DNA from: Macquaria australasica
Lineage: Eukaryota; Chordata; Actinopteri; Centrarchiformes; Percichthyidae
Reading direction: 5' to 3'
Length of the DNA stretch: 64,000 bases
Assembly: GCA_005408345.1 (NCBI GenBank)
Contig: SEMN01000088.1
Location: 434,001-498,000 of the forward strand
Shown here: piece after piece, positions 20,478-33,724 of the stretch
Position numbering within the stretch: the stretch's first letter is position 1
Layout of the letters: every line of letters starts with the position of its first letter
Made by a program: the position numbers and the translations under genes
The notes under the pieces: generated by a model
Database searches by the model: none
Told to the model about the DNA's origin: nothing
The model's input: the letters and a program-made list of their open reading frames with translations, nothing else

Positions 20478-21999
20478 AGGCTGCAAAATGTCAGGGTGAT
20501 GACCATTGATTCTTTTAATCCACATTGTAGTTGTCTTTAAAGATCCACATTTCTGGGCATCTCGGTTTGGAGTAAACATGGTTTTCTAATCACTTGTCAA
20601 AGTAAAATGCATCATGATTCAAATAAAATGATCTAAACATGCTTGTGGTGAGTAAACCCTTAGATTTACCTCCAATAACTGGTAAACCGTATACCCTGAC
20701 AGAAATGTAGTGAGACTGCTCACATGTCTTTTACTCTGTGGCCCAATTTCACAGGTGATCAGATATGCCCCTCTGGCCCACTCTCCCAACTGTGTTCAAT
20801 TTGTTGATCTCGCTATCTTTCAACTTTGGCCCACCTTGCAATTTCTTCACTTGGCCCCAATCTCTCTTTTTTGGCCAGCCTGTTTGATTTATTCATTTAC
20901 GTATTTATTTATTTCACCATTTACTTTGTCATTGTTAAATTTCTTCTGTTTCTGAAAAGAGCTTCTGAAATTTCCACACGACACACTAGCGAGTCTTGTG
21001 AGGGTCACTGCACACAGATGAATGATATTGGAAGGGAAGGGGGAGGTCACCGCTGGGCTTTCTGTCTGAGGTTGTAAGGCCTGTACCATGCTAGTTGCCA
21101 GGGTGACAGCTAGACTCCCAGAGCGATGCTTCATTAACCCTAAAAGGGAGAGTGATGGAGAGGAGAGATATTGTAGTAGCAGATTTATTAATTTTTCATC
21201 TTTAGTTATTTGTGCCACTCCTTATTAGGGGAAAAACACAGCACTTGCCCTATAGATGATTAACATTAAGAGCAAAACAATATAATATAATAACAATATT
21301 TCAATATTGCAGAAAAATGTCTGCATGTCATTTTTGTCCTGTTATAGGCTGAGCCTAAGGATGGTGATATTGCTCCATCCCTCAGTTTGTCTCTCCAACA
21401 CTTTGGACCAGAGGCAGAGAAAATCTTAGGAAGTCATTCATATAAGATGCTTCTGTTTACTTTATCTGTTTTTACTCCAATGACTTTAACTGAGCTGCAA
21501 GTGGACATTAGACAGATATTGGGATTACTTGGGTATGCAAACTTAGATTTCTAATATTACAAATTCTATAGACTTTATGGCACAAAACTACCTAGCAGTT
21601 GAATAGCAATGTTAATTATATCTACAGTTTGTAGAGACAGGGGATGATTATAGGGGATAATAATAACTACTGTAGTTTTTTCTGCAGTAGTTTGGTGGCC
21701 CGCTTCTTTTGAGTCAGCATTGCTGTTTTCTCCGCTTTACTGCAGAAACACATTTGCAGAAACAATCCAATGCTCTTTATTAAAGAGCGGATTGAGTGAT
21801 TGAAAGAGCCCATTTCTGAGCTGAAACAGTGTCATGAAGCTATGATCCAGCAGCACGTCAACACCCAAAAGCTATACATTATGCATTGCATTGTGGTGTA
21901 TGCATGACTGCTCGGGTCTATACTCACACAGATTCTGATGCATCAGCAACACTGCCTTCTGCTCTCTCTTAACTCTTGTCCATCACCCCTGCTATTCAT
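20478..21999. other. noncoding stretch, nothing recognised
   Basis: Short overlapping frames (20710-20955, 20826-21077, 20889-21218 minus) do not look coding. No repeat identified. Confidence 0.5.
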
Positions 22000-22460
22000 A
22001 GAGCCCATTAATGATTTATTGAATAACAAATTGTGAGTAATGGGACCCTAATCCGTCATCCTACTGCCGAAATACGAAATTGTGGCTTCAAAGATGCTTT
22101 CTTTATTTAATTTCCAAGATTTCAAAATTGAATTTCACAATTGCTAATGGATTAATAAAATTTTATTTCTAGGGAATGGAGCTTGGTTTGAGAGCGGACA
22201 GAGGCAAGCTGACCTCTGTGAACTTCCCCTTGTCTTTACACGTTGATGAACACAAACCTCCTCCTTATATTGCGATGGTATTCCTTTCAAGTGCAGCTGT
22301 ATGACTCACTTGAATTAGTCTTACCATTCAGCTTGGTGCTGTTGAGGATTTTTTATTGTTACATGACATGACCGTTACAGAGGGCTGCATTGGAGTGAAG
22401 GCTTCTGCTTTTAATAATAGCAGGCAGATTAAACCTCTTTTATTTCTCGCATTCTTAGAT
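22000..22460. other. candidate conserved noncoding block (unproven)
   Basis: Complex sequence with AATTGCTAATGGATTAAT and CCATTAATGATTTATTG-type words, followed by GC-richer GAGCGGACAGAGGCAAG. No repeat recognised. Composition-based guess. Confidence 0.3.
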
Positions 22461-25404
22461 CAATCCATAAAACCAGATGGCCTGTGAAAGAGGTATTGTG
22501 TGTGCAGTGGGGAAAAGCAATATCATTCATATTATTTTTAATTGGTTCCCCAAGGGCACTTGATCATGTGAAAAAGACAAGCTCTAAAGTATTACTGAGC
22601 CACAGACATTTTGGAGCAAATTTGAATTTTTTTTAATGAAAACATGTTGAATGTATATTTTCAAACATTCCAGGCAGCCAATGGTTTCCATTTATTTCTG
22701 TGCAGTGTAAAATTAATTTAGTAGACTCGTGAAACTTGCTCAAGTTATGTAATCCATTAAAGTAAACATCGCCAAAATTTGTCAGTGTTGGATTATTTGA
22801 GCCAGGATTTCAAGAAGTACTGAGGTCATGAGTCCAAGTCTCCCCAATGGTATGCACCCCCCCAAAAGATTCTGACCAGATGCTACAAACCTCCAAAATA
22901 TTTTGGACTTTCCATATTTTACTTTTTCAGGCTCCCAGAAACGGTAGAACAAATAACCTTACAATTTCTAAAACTCAACAACCTGTTGTGCAAAAGGCAA
23001 TGCTGTGATGTAAAGTATACATGATTTGATGTAAGTTGACTAAAACATGCAAAACCACTGGTGTGGTCCTTTTGTATCCGTTGTTATATCCCATACTCAC
23101 CAACTGCATCCTTGCTTTGTGTGAATGCAACAGCCAATGCCACATAAACAAGCAAACTGTTGCAGTCTTTTAGACAGTACAGATGATACTGAAGCTACAA
23201 ATTACGGTGTGGGGTGGCTTACATTGGCCACTAACATGTTGTATATTTTGGCTTTAAGTTAAACCTACAGTATATAAGAAAAAATGAGCAGATATGCGTC
23301 CAACTGCTGGCAAAGCAGCAGATATTGTGACACTTGTGGTCAGACATACACATCAAATTTAATGACAACCTGATAACTTGAAACCAACTGCAACTGCCAC
23401 AGCAGGTGGGGAGCACAGCATCCCGTATAAATTAAACAGACCTGTTGGTGCAAGTCAACACACTGATGCAGTTGTTGTGTACCAGGCTTAAAATGCTAAA
23501 TGCAGATTACTTTTCTGTGCAGTTCGGCCTAATGTTTTCAGCCTCAGAGTCTGACTGCCCTTAGGTTTAAGAAGTGCACAGATGGTTATGAGACTCATGC
23601 TTGCTGTAATCCCCAGGTTATGGAACATAGTTACGTGATTAATTAATAAGCTCCACCAGGCTGAAGGTATGCTGTGGTTTGGAGCCAGGAAAATGGCCCT
23701 AACTCCCCACTCACAGCAGGACTGTTCCAAGAGGGCTGGAAAATGTACAGTAGAACCCAAAACCCCACAAATAAACCATCAAACCATGTGTCACCTGGAA
23801 TGAATAAGGAGCCCTTATTAAGACATCGTGCATCTGAATAAATGATTCAAATGTGTGCAGGAGAGTCTAACTCTGAAGATGTGCTTTGCATAAAAAACAT
23901 CCTTGCTACTGCTTCAGTCTGCAGGAGCTGGCACTAACAGTGTTGGCTTTCAGGTAACAGGACAGCATCCAAATCCCCCCTCAGCTTTGTGAGACACGTA
24001 CAAAAGATTTTTTACAGCTCACTCTTTGAAATGTGTGCTAAAGTGTGATAAAATCTGGAACACCTTTATCCTGTTCCATTTACAGTATACAGTGTGCCAC
24101 TAAACAAGTTACTCCCCATACATTATAGGGGCATAGGAAAGATTCTGGACCCCAAACTGCTACAGTACTTTCATTTCATTTTCAGCTGAAATAATTCTTA
24201 ATCATAATGCAGCTTCTTTCCATTACAGATGCAACATTTTCATTCATGCATTAAAATAATTACACTCCTCTTGTACCATGAAAAATAATTTGACTATGTT
24301 CAGCATCCCATGAAATACAGTATTTCAGAACTCTTACTACATATTTCCCTTTAAGGGCTGATCAGACACTTGTAATGATTTTGGGTGGTAGTCTAGTGTG
24401 ATTGGAGCACCTTAATAATGTCATAATGTGACATTTGATTTTTAGGAAACATTGAAGTGACCAGTCCAAACATTTGCGCCAAATCTTTATTAATGGCACA
24501 TTTTCTGTTAAAAACGTAGCTGAAATTGCACTTTTATTTTCTCACATTCAACATTCAATGCATTTGAACGTTGGTTCACTTATTGGCCTGGATCACAAGT
24601 TAACATATTATTAGAATTGTTAAGTATGGTTCCTCATGTGTTTGCATACTAGCATCCAGTAGGAACTGTGGTACTGTATTTTCTGTCCCTTGATAACCCT
24701 CACATTCCTGGACTTGCATGCAATAGTGCAACATGATAGTGTAATGCTGATGCTACTGTCTTGACATAGTTACCTACACTGTTCTCTCTGAACTGTTTGA
24801 CTTTACAGTTTGTCGTGCCATTTATCTCTTTAAAATGAAACGTTTTGTGAGGAAATTCAGTGCAAAGCAAAAGATCAGGCAATTATGGCAGATTCCTATG
24901 CGGATAGACCGTTAATCGTGACTGATGCCAAGAAACACGTCGAGTGATGAGCGATTATTTTGCAGTAAATAACTTAAAAATATATGATTCATGGATGTTT
25001 CTATGATATATGTATATATGTTTCTAAAGATACAACACCCCACACACACTACTTCATCTTCATGGATAATGCATGTCAGGTCTGAGGTCAGGAGGGAGGG
25101 CGGAACACCAGGATAGCAGCACCAGATCTTTTATGGCCTTTGTTGCTTACTTGTGAGCACACCTTATTGACTTTGACATTCTATGGAAGTTGTTTTCCAT
25201 ATTTTTGTTTCTGTGTCTCTGTGCTATCTGAGTAAAGATGCATGGGGAGATAATGGAGAACCATTGTATGTCCACAAACTTAGTGTCGGCCAACCTTTTG
25301 AGGTTTCACAGTCTTGGATGCTGCTTTAGTACTATGCAGAAATGAAATGGGCCCCAGAACAGGTTTGAGTAAAAGGAGGGGAATTTGAACAATTCTTTTT
25401 AATT
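22461..25404. other. noncoding stretch, nothing recognised
   Basis: Nearly 3 kb of AT-rich sequence. No gene-like frame, RNA gene or transposon terminus identified. Confidence 0.5.
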
Positions 25405-25960
25405 CTGTTTTATGAGCCACGGCAGATTCTCCTAACAACAATTGCACTCGGCAGATAATGATGGCTTAAATATATACTCAACTGGGGCCTCGTAATTAAA
25501 TGATTTGAGGGGGTATGCAGCGAGCTGTGATTGTGTGCCAGTAACTGTTTTGTTTCTGATTATGCTAATACTGGGCATATGGAGCATACAAGAATTCTCT
25601 CCTAGTTTGGCTGATGCAGGGAGGCAAAAGTGACATCGCTCCCATTCACGGTGGTAATGGAACGGTCCTTGCTTGACTAAGGCTCCAAAAAAGCATGGCA
25701 TTTGAATTGTTTTGCTTACTTGAACTTTTAAGAGGGATTTGGCATGCATGCTCATTCAATGAATAAAAATGATGTGAAGTGAATGTGTGAGCGAGCTGAG
25801 GGGGAGCTGCGCCCCGTGATGCTGTGTTGTCTTGCTCGTCAGAATTTCACGAGTCGTTTTGATCTTTAGCATCATTGTCTGGCATATTCCACACAACACT
25901 GTGAAATTTGTCCAGTTTCTACTATTCAGATGGCATTCAGATGGTGTCATTAAAAAGATG
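25405..25960. other. candidate conserved noncoding block (unproven)
   Basis: Contains TAATTA (25493-25498), an octamer-like TATGCTAAT (25561-25569) and GGCATGCATGCTCATTC. Sequence complexity is high and there is no recognisable repeat. The minus frame 25432-25755 has no domain. It resembles a developmental enhancer block. Confidence 0.35.
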
Positions 25961-27465
25961 GAAAGTATTAGTCACTTGTTTGAGTCATTTTGATTGTTAA
26001 CTGTCCCACTAGGGTGTCATATTTATTATGGTAGGTAAATGTGAGGAACTGGTTGGCATTCCTGTAATAGTTTGTAGCTGGTAGTCTGCAGATACGATAG
26101 CCAGGTAGGGCTTTACCCTAAATTTTGCCTGTTAGGAAATGCTTACACCCAAGCTATGTAGTGCTCCAACCTCGACAAGTCAAATGTTAGTTTGAGTTTT
26201 TAGTGTAGGCTGGAGATGGTTTGATTTAGGGATAGATTAGAAATGGTTTGTGTGAAGCTAGTTGGGAGCTAACACATGGCGAAGGCACTAAACCTTGCAG
26301 CAGCACTACCTTGGGCATTGGGTGAAGTTCCAGTATGACACCATACCACTGTAGTCAAAATTTGATCAGTTTCAACTTCAACCTTGTTTGCCGGTGACCT
26401 TTCGATGCGCTACTATTGTGATGACAGGCGACTGTGATGCTTGAAAGCGAAAGGATGAAAAAGGTTTCATGCAGCCAAACCCAATTCTTCATCGCTGGGT
26501 TCTTACATGTCGTATCCTCTGAAGGAGAATAATTGCCAGTGCGTTCTTTTGTATTAAGTGAGAATTGGACAACATTTCAAGCTATTGCTGTGATTGGTTG
26601 ACTTTGCATCACTCTTTGCCATTGCAAGACAGCAGGTCCCAGGAGGTTCTGTTTGATTGTCTCCTGGCAAGCTCCCTCATGGAGGACTTCACCCCATTCT
26701 CCCTCTCCTACTTCTGACAGACCTTGGACATGCTGGCACTTTTAAATGAAAAAAACCCTCTTCTGAGTGAGATCAAATCACAGTGAGGCTGGTGCACACA
26801 GATCATTCCTCAGAGCTGCAGGAACACAGAGGCTTTTACTCCAAGCAAGCCAAGTGAATTCACAGAGGACCCTAAAAGCCATGTAGTCTGTCAGGCTATA
26901 TTTATAGAATGTCCCCTAGGCAGCCATGTCCTGATTCTGGGACAACACAATATAATATTTATATAGTGTGAACAGAACAATGTAGGGATCAGGCTTTATG
27001 TGGGGGTCAGATGTAGACAGGTTGTCTATAAATCAAGTAGAGAGTTATGAACTCTTGATAAAATGTTTGTGGCCACACTGGGGAGTAGAACAGCACCAAG
27101 GTGCTGGGGACAAATACTACAAGTTTTCACTCAGGTGTTATAATGTCAGTCTAATTAGCTTGGGTCTTAAGCCTCGTCATAACATTTTGTAACCGAGCAC
27201 TGAATTATACCCTTGTCTCACAGGAAGACACCGACCTAAAGCACAATTATCACATTTAGTGGCATTCATCAAAATGGAGCCTGCTGCAGTGACAAAATAG
27301 TGGAAATAATAGGTGTCAAGAAACCAATAATATCCTGGCTTCCATTACATCAAGGCACATGATTTAATTGCCACTCTGGTGTTACAAAGTATGAAATATT
27401 GATATCACATTTTTTGTGTCACTCCTCAGAAATGTGTTTTGTGTTTACCTCACCAGCTGCTGTTA
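25961..27465. other. noncoding stretch, nothing recognised
   Basis: No gene or repeat identified. It contains the 17-base word shared with 2483-2499 (26304-26320). Confidence 0.5.
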
Positions 27466-27720
27466 CCAAACAGTCTAAAGCCCCGTGGGCTTTCTTTCCA
27501 TGCGGCTTGTGTTTAGCATAATAGGCACAGTAGTGCACTGCCCCGGTGTTTTGCCTCTGTCAGCCCTATTAATCGGAAGTCAAATCACTTCCATTAGATT
27601 TCTGGGGTAAAGCATTTGGCTGGTGGGATTTGCTGAAGCAGGACAGAGGGAGAAAAAGGCAGGAGAGGGGGAAAGATAGAAAGAGGAGCACAAGGCAGGG
27701 AGAGAATGGCTGCTGCTGAT
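27466..27720. other. candidate conserved block plus polypurine tract
   Basis: 27470-27635 is complex and GC-rich, with a TTAATCGG homeodomain-type core. 27637-27710 is a purine-rich tract (GGGAGAAAAAGGCAGGAG type). Neither is recognised as a repeat family. The conserved-block part is a guess. Confidence 0.3.
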
Positions 27721-28173
27721 AAGCTGCAGGCAAGAAATACGCAAACCACCGCAGTATATGAGAATGATGAATGAGGGATAATAGTCACCCTGCAGTGAAT
27801 GTTGTCATCATGGGACATTTTCTTCAGAGACAACATTTACCTGTCACAGCATCTGCGTTGAGAGGAGCAATAATGGGCTTTGTTCCCAGGCTTCAAGGTG
27901 CAGCTGGGGTGAGTGGTAGGGGGTGGTGGAAGGGTATGAGGTTTTATAGGAAGAGCAGCCTTGGGGGAATTATTTCACTTTCACTGATTTGTGCAGATTG
28001 TGCTAAATGGGCCAGGTAATAATTGCTGGCAAAAGTAAAGAGGTCATTCCCTCTGCATTCATTCAAGTTTGTTTTTACTGATCTTTATAGCTAGACTCAG
28101 CTTTATGTGTTGATGGCCTAACTGGCAGCAAGAGATTCAATGATTTTTTTAAAAGTAAGAAGTGCAGTAAATA

Positions 28174-28208
28174 TTTTCAGGTAAATTCTGTTTGAATTTA
28201 CCTGAAAA
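28174..28208. repeat. perfect 15-bp hairpin
   Basis: TTTTCAGGTAAATTC (28174-28188), a TGTTT loop, then its exact reverse complement GAATTTACCTGAAAA (28194-28208). It is too short and tight-looped for a microRNA precursor. It may be a transposon scar or a cruciform-prone site. Confidence 0.9.
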
Positions 28209-28246
28209 AATGTAAGTCCGAAACACGCGTGGTGTGTAATGCTCCA

Positions 28247-28280
28247 ATTATGGCAAGAGTGACATTATGGCAAGAGTGAA
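28247..28280 (+). repeat. 17-bp tandem duplication
   Basis: ATTATGGCAAGAGTGAC (28247-28263) is immediately repeated (28264-28280) with one change at the last base. A recent small duplication. Confidence 0.95.
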
Positions 28281-28679
28281 GAGGGAATGGTGCCTTCCAG
28301 AGCGAATTGATGTACAGGTTATGACTTGTTGCAGTAAAAAGTTAACAAAGTTTTGTCTTGTGTTAAGAATACCAATAACCATTTTATTACCAATAATTCA
28401 TCATTATTATTAATTACATACACTATGATGAACCTGTTGTTGGATCAGTAAATTGGTAAGTAACTAGAACTCTATAAAGGCTAACTCTAAGGCTTATATT
28501 AAAAAAAAAACAAGTTGCTATATGGATTAAAATAGAGTTTTAGTAGATTGTAAACATCCTAAGGTTTCTTGTGACAGCTCCACACACGGTATGTGGTACT
28601 TCAAATAATGTTTATACTGCTTGAGTTTATATGGAATCTTGTGTAGTGCTTCTTTAAAGCTCCTTTTATTTCTGCTGTC
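28281..28679. other. noncoding stretch, nothing recognised
   Basis: AT-rich, with an A10 run at 28501. No feature. Confidence 0.5.
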
Positions 28680-29790
28680 ACAACCCATCCACAGAGTTTG
28701 CGGCTGTTGGGTTGCTTTTGATCAGCTTTTACTCAGTTTTTACTGTCTCCGTATGGACTGAAGTTTAGGGGCTCCATATGACTAATGGACACATTAGACA
28801 GCAGCCAGCAGTCCTTGTTGAGAGATTATTTGCCGTACTGAATCCATGGACCCCCGCTGGCCGGCAAGATTCTCATTGCCCCGCTGTTTAAGCTCGGCGT
28901 TGACAGGTCAACATGACTGACACCGGAGCAATTGGTCATAGTGGCCCATCTGGGTGTGTGGGAGCTGGGCGGCAGAGTAGCCTGATCTCACACTCACACT
29001 GTGAGCTCCAAACTGGCATCCAAAGAGAAGGGAGCTTAAGTCTTATTAGAGAGGTTATTACATCCAAACACAGACACGCCACTTATTAAGACAACACTAT
29101 CTGGGGAACAAAACAGGAGATTAAAGACCCGTCCCATTACACTGTAGGTCACAGAGGGCTCCTTGGCACTCTTGTAATCTGGAAACAATCACCCATGGTT
29201 GACTAACCAACAGGGAGTCTGAAAACATTTTGTCTCATTGGGACATTTTTCCTGCCGTGACTCTGCCAACTGTTGAGGGCCACGAAGGCAATATAGCAGT
29301 CAATTCACCCACTATAAGTTCCCATAAGAGCGTATTGGTGCAGACCTTTCGGCCCAGGTGCACACAGCATGGAAACAAAGCTGCTCCGCCATGATTTATA
29401 AGTCATTACCAAAGAGCAAGCCTAACAGATTTCCTTGGCAGTACGAACTTGTATTGCATACCAGCCTGCATATGACTTGCTGTTTTGATTTCTTGCCTTT
29501 CTGCCTCTCGACACAGCTGATGGCCTCTCTTCTAGCGTGGGTAATAAGAGCTGAATGCATTAACCTTGTTTTCATTTACTCCCCGTGGATACAGCATGGG
29601 CCCACCAAGTTGGAAATTCTTCTCCTTTTTGGCAGCGTACTTTATCATTGCTGGCACTTTCTGTTAAATCTGGGGACCTTTTCGTGACCTCCCTTCTCTG
29701 GTCCTGGGAGAATTCTCCTGGAGGTGACTGCAGCCTCTGCTAGTGGATTGGGAGTTTCTCAGCCCTCGATCCATGCCTCAGGCTGCCATG
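28680..29790. other. candidate conserved noncoding cluster (unproven)
   Basis: The longest stretch of evenly complex, moderately GC-rich sequence in the window, without simple repeats or recognised transposons. It includes a CAGCTG E-box (29514-29519), several ATTA/TTAT cores and few CpGs. The plus frame 29358-29687 (109 codons) has no domain. It looks like a cluster of vertebrate noncoding elements. Only a cross-species alignment could show conservation. Confidence 0.4.
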
Positions 29791-32700
29791 TTCATTGCTT
29801 AAAGGCCTCCCAAACTGCAGCTACCAATAAAAATCCAGATGGGTTTTGATACTGAATGGCCCCAGTTCAAATGTGTCAATTTGTAGACACTACAAAGAGT
29901 TGATTTCCACTGTTAAGGTGGTTTTGGGCAGTTGAAGCCTCAGTGGAAGGCGTGCAGAAGCCCACTTTTAACTTGCTATACATCTGTTTTTCACTAAATA
30001 GACAAGAATGGAACAGACAAGTACGAGGTGACTTCAGAGACAAAGAAAAAGAAATAACACTAGATGCAAGTTGAAGCAACAGGAAAGATTTATTTCATCA
30101 TCCCTCAATTTCATCCTTTTAATAGGTAGAATTTAAACACCACCACACATACTCATTTTGCCCTAATGACATTTCCTTCACAACTCTGGGAAAATAAAGC
30201 TAAACCAAACTCACTTACTACAAATGCATACATTCTGCTGTCAAGATAATGAAATCTCGTGTACATCTAGAGGTTAGAGCAGTGTCACTACAAGAAGTCA
30301 GCCTTTGAGGTAATTGAGTTCATAAAATTTAATGGAGGGTATTACTGTTCATGCCTAAATAATTCCCCCAGTAAAAACCTCACTGGGCTTGCTTTTACAG
30401 CTCCTCAGTTTTCATATCTTTCATTCTACTTATATATTTGCATTTGCCTGGTTTTTGAAACGAGCGTTCTATAGATAACATACTGTACAGTCAGTGCTGT
30501 TTCATTAACAGTGTGCACAGAATGTCTTTGCTACACCCCGGCCCTGCTTCTGCTCCCTTTCCTTCCTATCCTGCTCAGCATTGCCTTGCATTTCAATACA
30601 CACTGGGACCAGAAGCGCAGTTGGCACTCTCAAACCTGATCGTGCTTTTAATGTGCACACGCTATTAATCAGCAGTTATATTCTAGGCCATGGGGTTTAT
30701 GAGACACCGTGTTACTAGGACTGTGGGTTGCCTTGCATATTTTTTTTCACCCCATCACATTGTAACAGCTGTTTCATGCCATTGGGGGAACTTTGAGGAA
30801 GATTCAACCAATAAAACCTCCAGACACTGGCCTGTGACACACAGGATGCAAACAACACTGTCACTTTTAACTGCCTGCATTGCAAGGACAGTTCAGTTTC
30901 ATCTGGTAAGCTAAAGAGGCTCTCTAAGCTAAAGAAACAGTCCACAGATCCTTGTATGGTGGATATTTTTTCTAGTTGGTGACCTCACATCTACGAAGGG
31001 TTGCCATACTGCTATTAATATAAAGCTAAGTAGTCAAATGGTAGAGAAACAGGAGCTGTAACGCAGATCAGGAGCCTGATTAATACAGAACCATTGGTTA
31101 GCTTTAATTTGATTACTTCACTGTCTGAGAGTGTATTAGTGCTCAGCAGGGACAAAGTCTGAGAACAATTAAAGCATTCACATTTAGTATTTCATTTTAA
31201 AGCGATTCAAATTTCATAATTAAAAAAAGTTGCAACAAAAGATGATGAAAGATAACTGGAACTGGAGTGTTAAGAAGTCTTAATTCCTGATTTCTAGCAA
31301 TATTTAGGAATCCGCCTCATCTCTTCACATTACAGATTGTGCATTTCAGTCCTGGTGGAGTGGTTGAAAAAGTGGTGTCCAGGTTTACTAAAGCAGACCT
31401 TTGCAGAGTGCAAGAGGACAGCAGCAGGCATCTGATGAGTAGTTTTGAATAATAGTTTGTCCTATGGTTTATATTACCTGTCTCATAATTCCCCAGTGTA
31501 TTTGTCTGTGTCTTCATGTGTAGGAAGTAGACGCGATAACTTGAATTCTACTGCAGCTTTTAAATTGGGACAGAAGTTCATTTTTCAAAATACATTTTAA
31601 ATGAGTCCAACTTCTCTAATCAAGCAATATAAGTGAACGCATAATATGCATAAATAGGACAAAACTCTCATGCTCCAAAATGGCCCCTTTAGTAGTCTGT
31701 AGTAGTGACTCCTGCTGGTTAGGGGTACAAAAGTTGACTTGTAATGTGCTTGTGTAAGGTACCTCCCCAGCTACAAGCTCTTGTGCTATAAAAAGGTACA
31801 ATCCTTATTTACTTCTCTTTTCGAGTGTGTACATACGCTGTGTTTAAGCACTAAATGCATTGTAAGTTGAGTGTCAATATTTTAAGTGGCTGACTGAATA
31901 AGTAAATGACTTGAGTACTTAGCAATTTCTTTCTGGCATTTCTCTTAATAATGCAACAGCTTTGTAACTCAATTTGCTTGCACTGCATCTGAAATACCAA
32001 ATTTCTCTGTGTACTTGTAAGCTAATGAAGTATACCAGTGAATACAAACATTGTTTGCAATAGCATGAAAGAACAAGTCGCTTACAGAGGAGTTTGGAGT
32101 GGCTATGTTGAGATCATGGCTTATAAATTGGCTAAAATTGTAAATATCAGTCTGTTTTTTTTTTTTAAACAGAGTAAGAGTTAAAATGGCTTTAATTTTT
32201 AATCCTAGTACATCCAAATGTAGCTGTGTTGGGCACATTTAGTGGTACAGAATATTTTAAAATACAACATGCATTATCTTGCTGAATGGTCAGTCAAGGG
32301 CTGCCGAACTTTCAGAACTAATATCAAAGGAGAGGGGCTGTAAGAGCATTCAAGGGGACTCGCAACAGGCTTCATGCAAATAGAGATTAGGGTATATCCC
32401 ACTTGTACAGGAAGAAAGTACCTAAATGGCAACCTGAGCTTTTTAACTGTAATGCCAATTTACAATCTGGAATACAAGGGATAAGTGCGTTGGGTATCTT
32501 TCATTTATATTTTCAGTCTCTGAAAAAGTTTTATACTGCATTTGCGTGATTATTATATCTAAAAAGCTGCATACAGTAATGCAAAAACCCTGGTATAATC
32601 CTTTAAAAGCTAAATTGCTCTGCACAATAATTGGCTCACAAATAGCTCATTTGTGGTGCTGTGTTTACTATTAGAAGACTGACAGATTAAAATATTACCT

Positions 32701-32835
32701 CATTAAGTGAATGAGCTATCATCTGCATGTTCTTTCATCGTCGTGTTGTGCATTTGTTGAGTCTGAGATGGGAATGCACTGTACACAAGCACTGCGCACA
32801 ATCAACATCAGTAGCTACAGGCCTGTGCCAGTGAT
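29791..32835. other. noncoding stretch, nothing recognised
   Basis: About 3 kb without gene, repeat terminus or RNA gene. A TATAAAAAGG word at 31787-31796 has no supporting promoter context. Confidence 0.5.
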
Positions 32836-33112
32836 TTGTCCTGTGTCCACTGCAAACTAACCCCATATGACCCTGGGAGAGGGCCACAGCAGGAGTCAGT
32901 AGACGGGCTCCCTCTCAGGGAGCTCCAAGAGGTCATAGGGGCATCACTCCAAAACTTTGGCAAGGGTATCCTCCCATCTGTTGAGGAAAATAAGCGCTGT
33001 CCAATGATTGGCCATCCAATTGACTGGGGCAACACGGCCGTGGGTAGGCGAGGACAGACAGAGAGGTCCCTGCCAACAGCTGCATCCCTGCAGGGAGGGC
33101 TGTTTGGAGTTT
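32836..33112. other. GC-rich island open on both strands (unassigned)
   Basis: A sharp rise in GC within AT-rich flanks. A plus frame (from TTG at 32836) reads DGLPLRELQEVIGASLQNFG and a minus frame (33146-32808) reads SDAPMTSWSSLRGSPSTDS; both look protein-like but neither is recognised. No convincing splice sites flank it. It could be an old transposon or processed-gene fragment, or a conserved block. It ends at a CATC microsatellite. Confidence 0.25.
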
Positions 33113-33130
33113 CCATCCATCCATCCATCC
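33113..33130. repeat. (CCAT)n microsatellite
   Basis: Four and a half CCAT units. A GGAT-type tail often follows fish SINEs and LINEs (as at 5110-5119), so it might mark the antisense tail of an unrecognised retroelement. Confidence 0.85.
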
Positions 33131-33724
33131 TTTGCCCTGCTCTCAAGACAGCAGATTGTAGTTATTACATCTTTGCATATATATGAGGGCCCCTATTTTG
33201 ACAGCTTTTTAAGCAGCACACTCTGTATTGAGATTACGTGAGACTGAGGACAGAAAGTGAGAGATGTGATTCCATCTTGAAATCAGAAGATAATACTGGG
33301 CAATGCGGCCGTTATTGCCAATACAATACCAGCAAAAGACAGATATTGCTATGAATTTACAAAAATGCAATGGACACAGTCATCCCATATGCCCAAAAGA
33401 ATGTTAAATCATCAGTATTAAATTTCCTTGGAGGCTTGTCCCCACACTAACACAATATCTGTTACAGCTTACAGCAAGGTGTCTTCTGAGCCAGGAAAGT
33501 AACAGGGCTAAGGTGTGACAAAGTCAGATTTAGTTGATGACATTGCCCACCTTCTCTACACTGAAACACAGAGAGGGATTGAACCTGGTCTACCTGTCTG
33601 TCCATTCATTATGTACTTTCTAGCAAGCTGCTGAAGTTTGGTGAAGCTTTGGAGAACGGTGGCCTAAAGGGAGTGCTACAGTGTTTGTCTCATTGTCTTC
33701 TTGGGTGTCTGTGTATCACGCAAA
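33131..33724. other. noncoding stretch, nothing recognised
   Basis: No gene-like feature or repeat terminus identified. Confidence 0.5.

Noticed and set aside
28549..28560. TGTAAACATCCT, identical to the 5' part of miR-30
   Set aside because: No opposing arm able to form a precursor hairpin lies nearby and the 3' half differs.
31242..31290. C-box (ATGATGA) and D-box (CTGA) resembling a C/D snoRNA
   Set aside because: The boxes are too close, there is no terminal stem, and no C'/D' boxes.
31787..31796. TATAAAAAGG as a core promoter
   Set aside because: No initiator, CpG island or downstream exon; such words are expected in AT-rich DNA.
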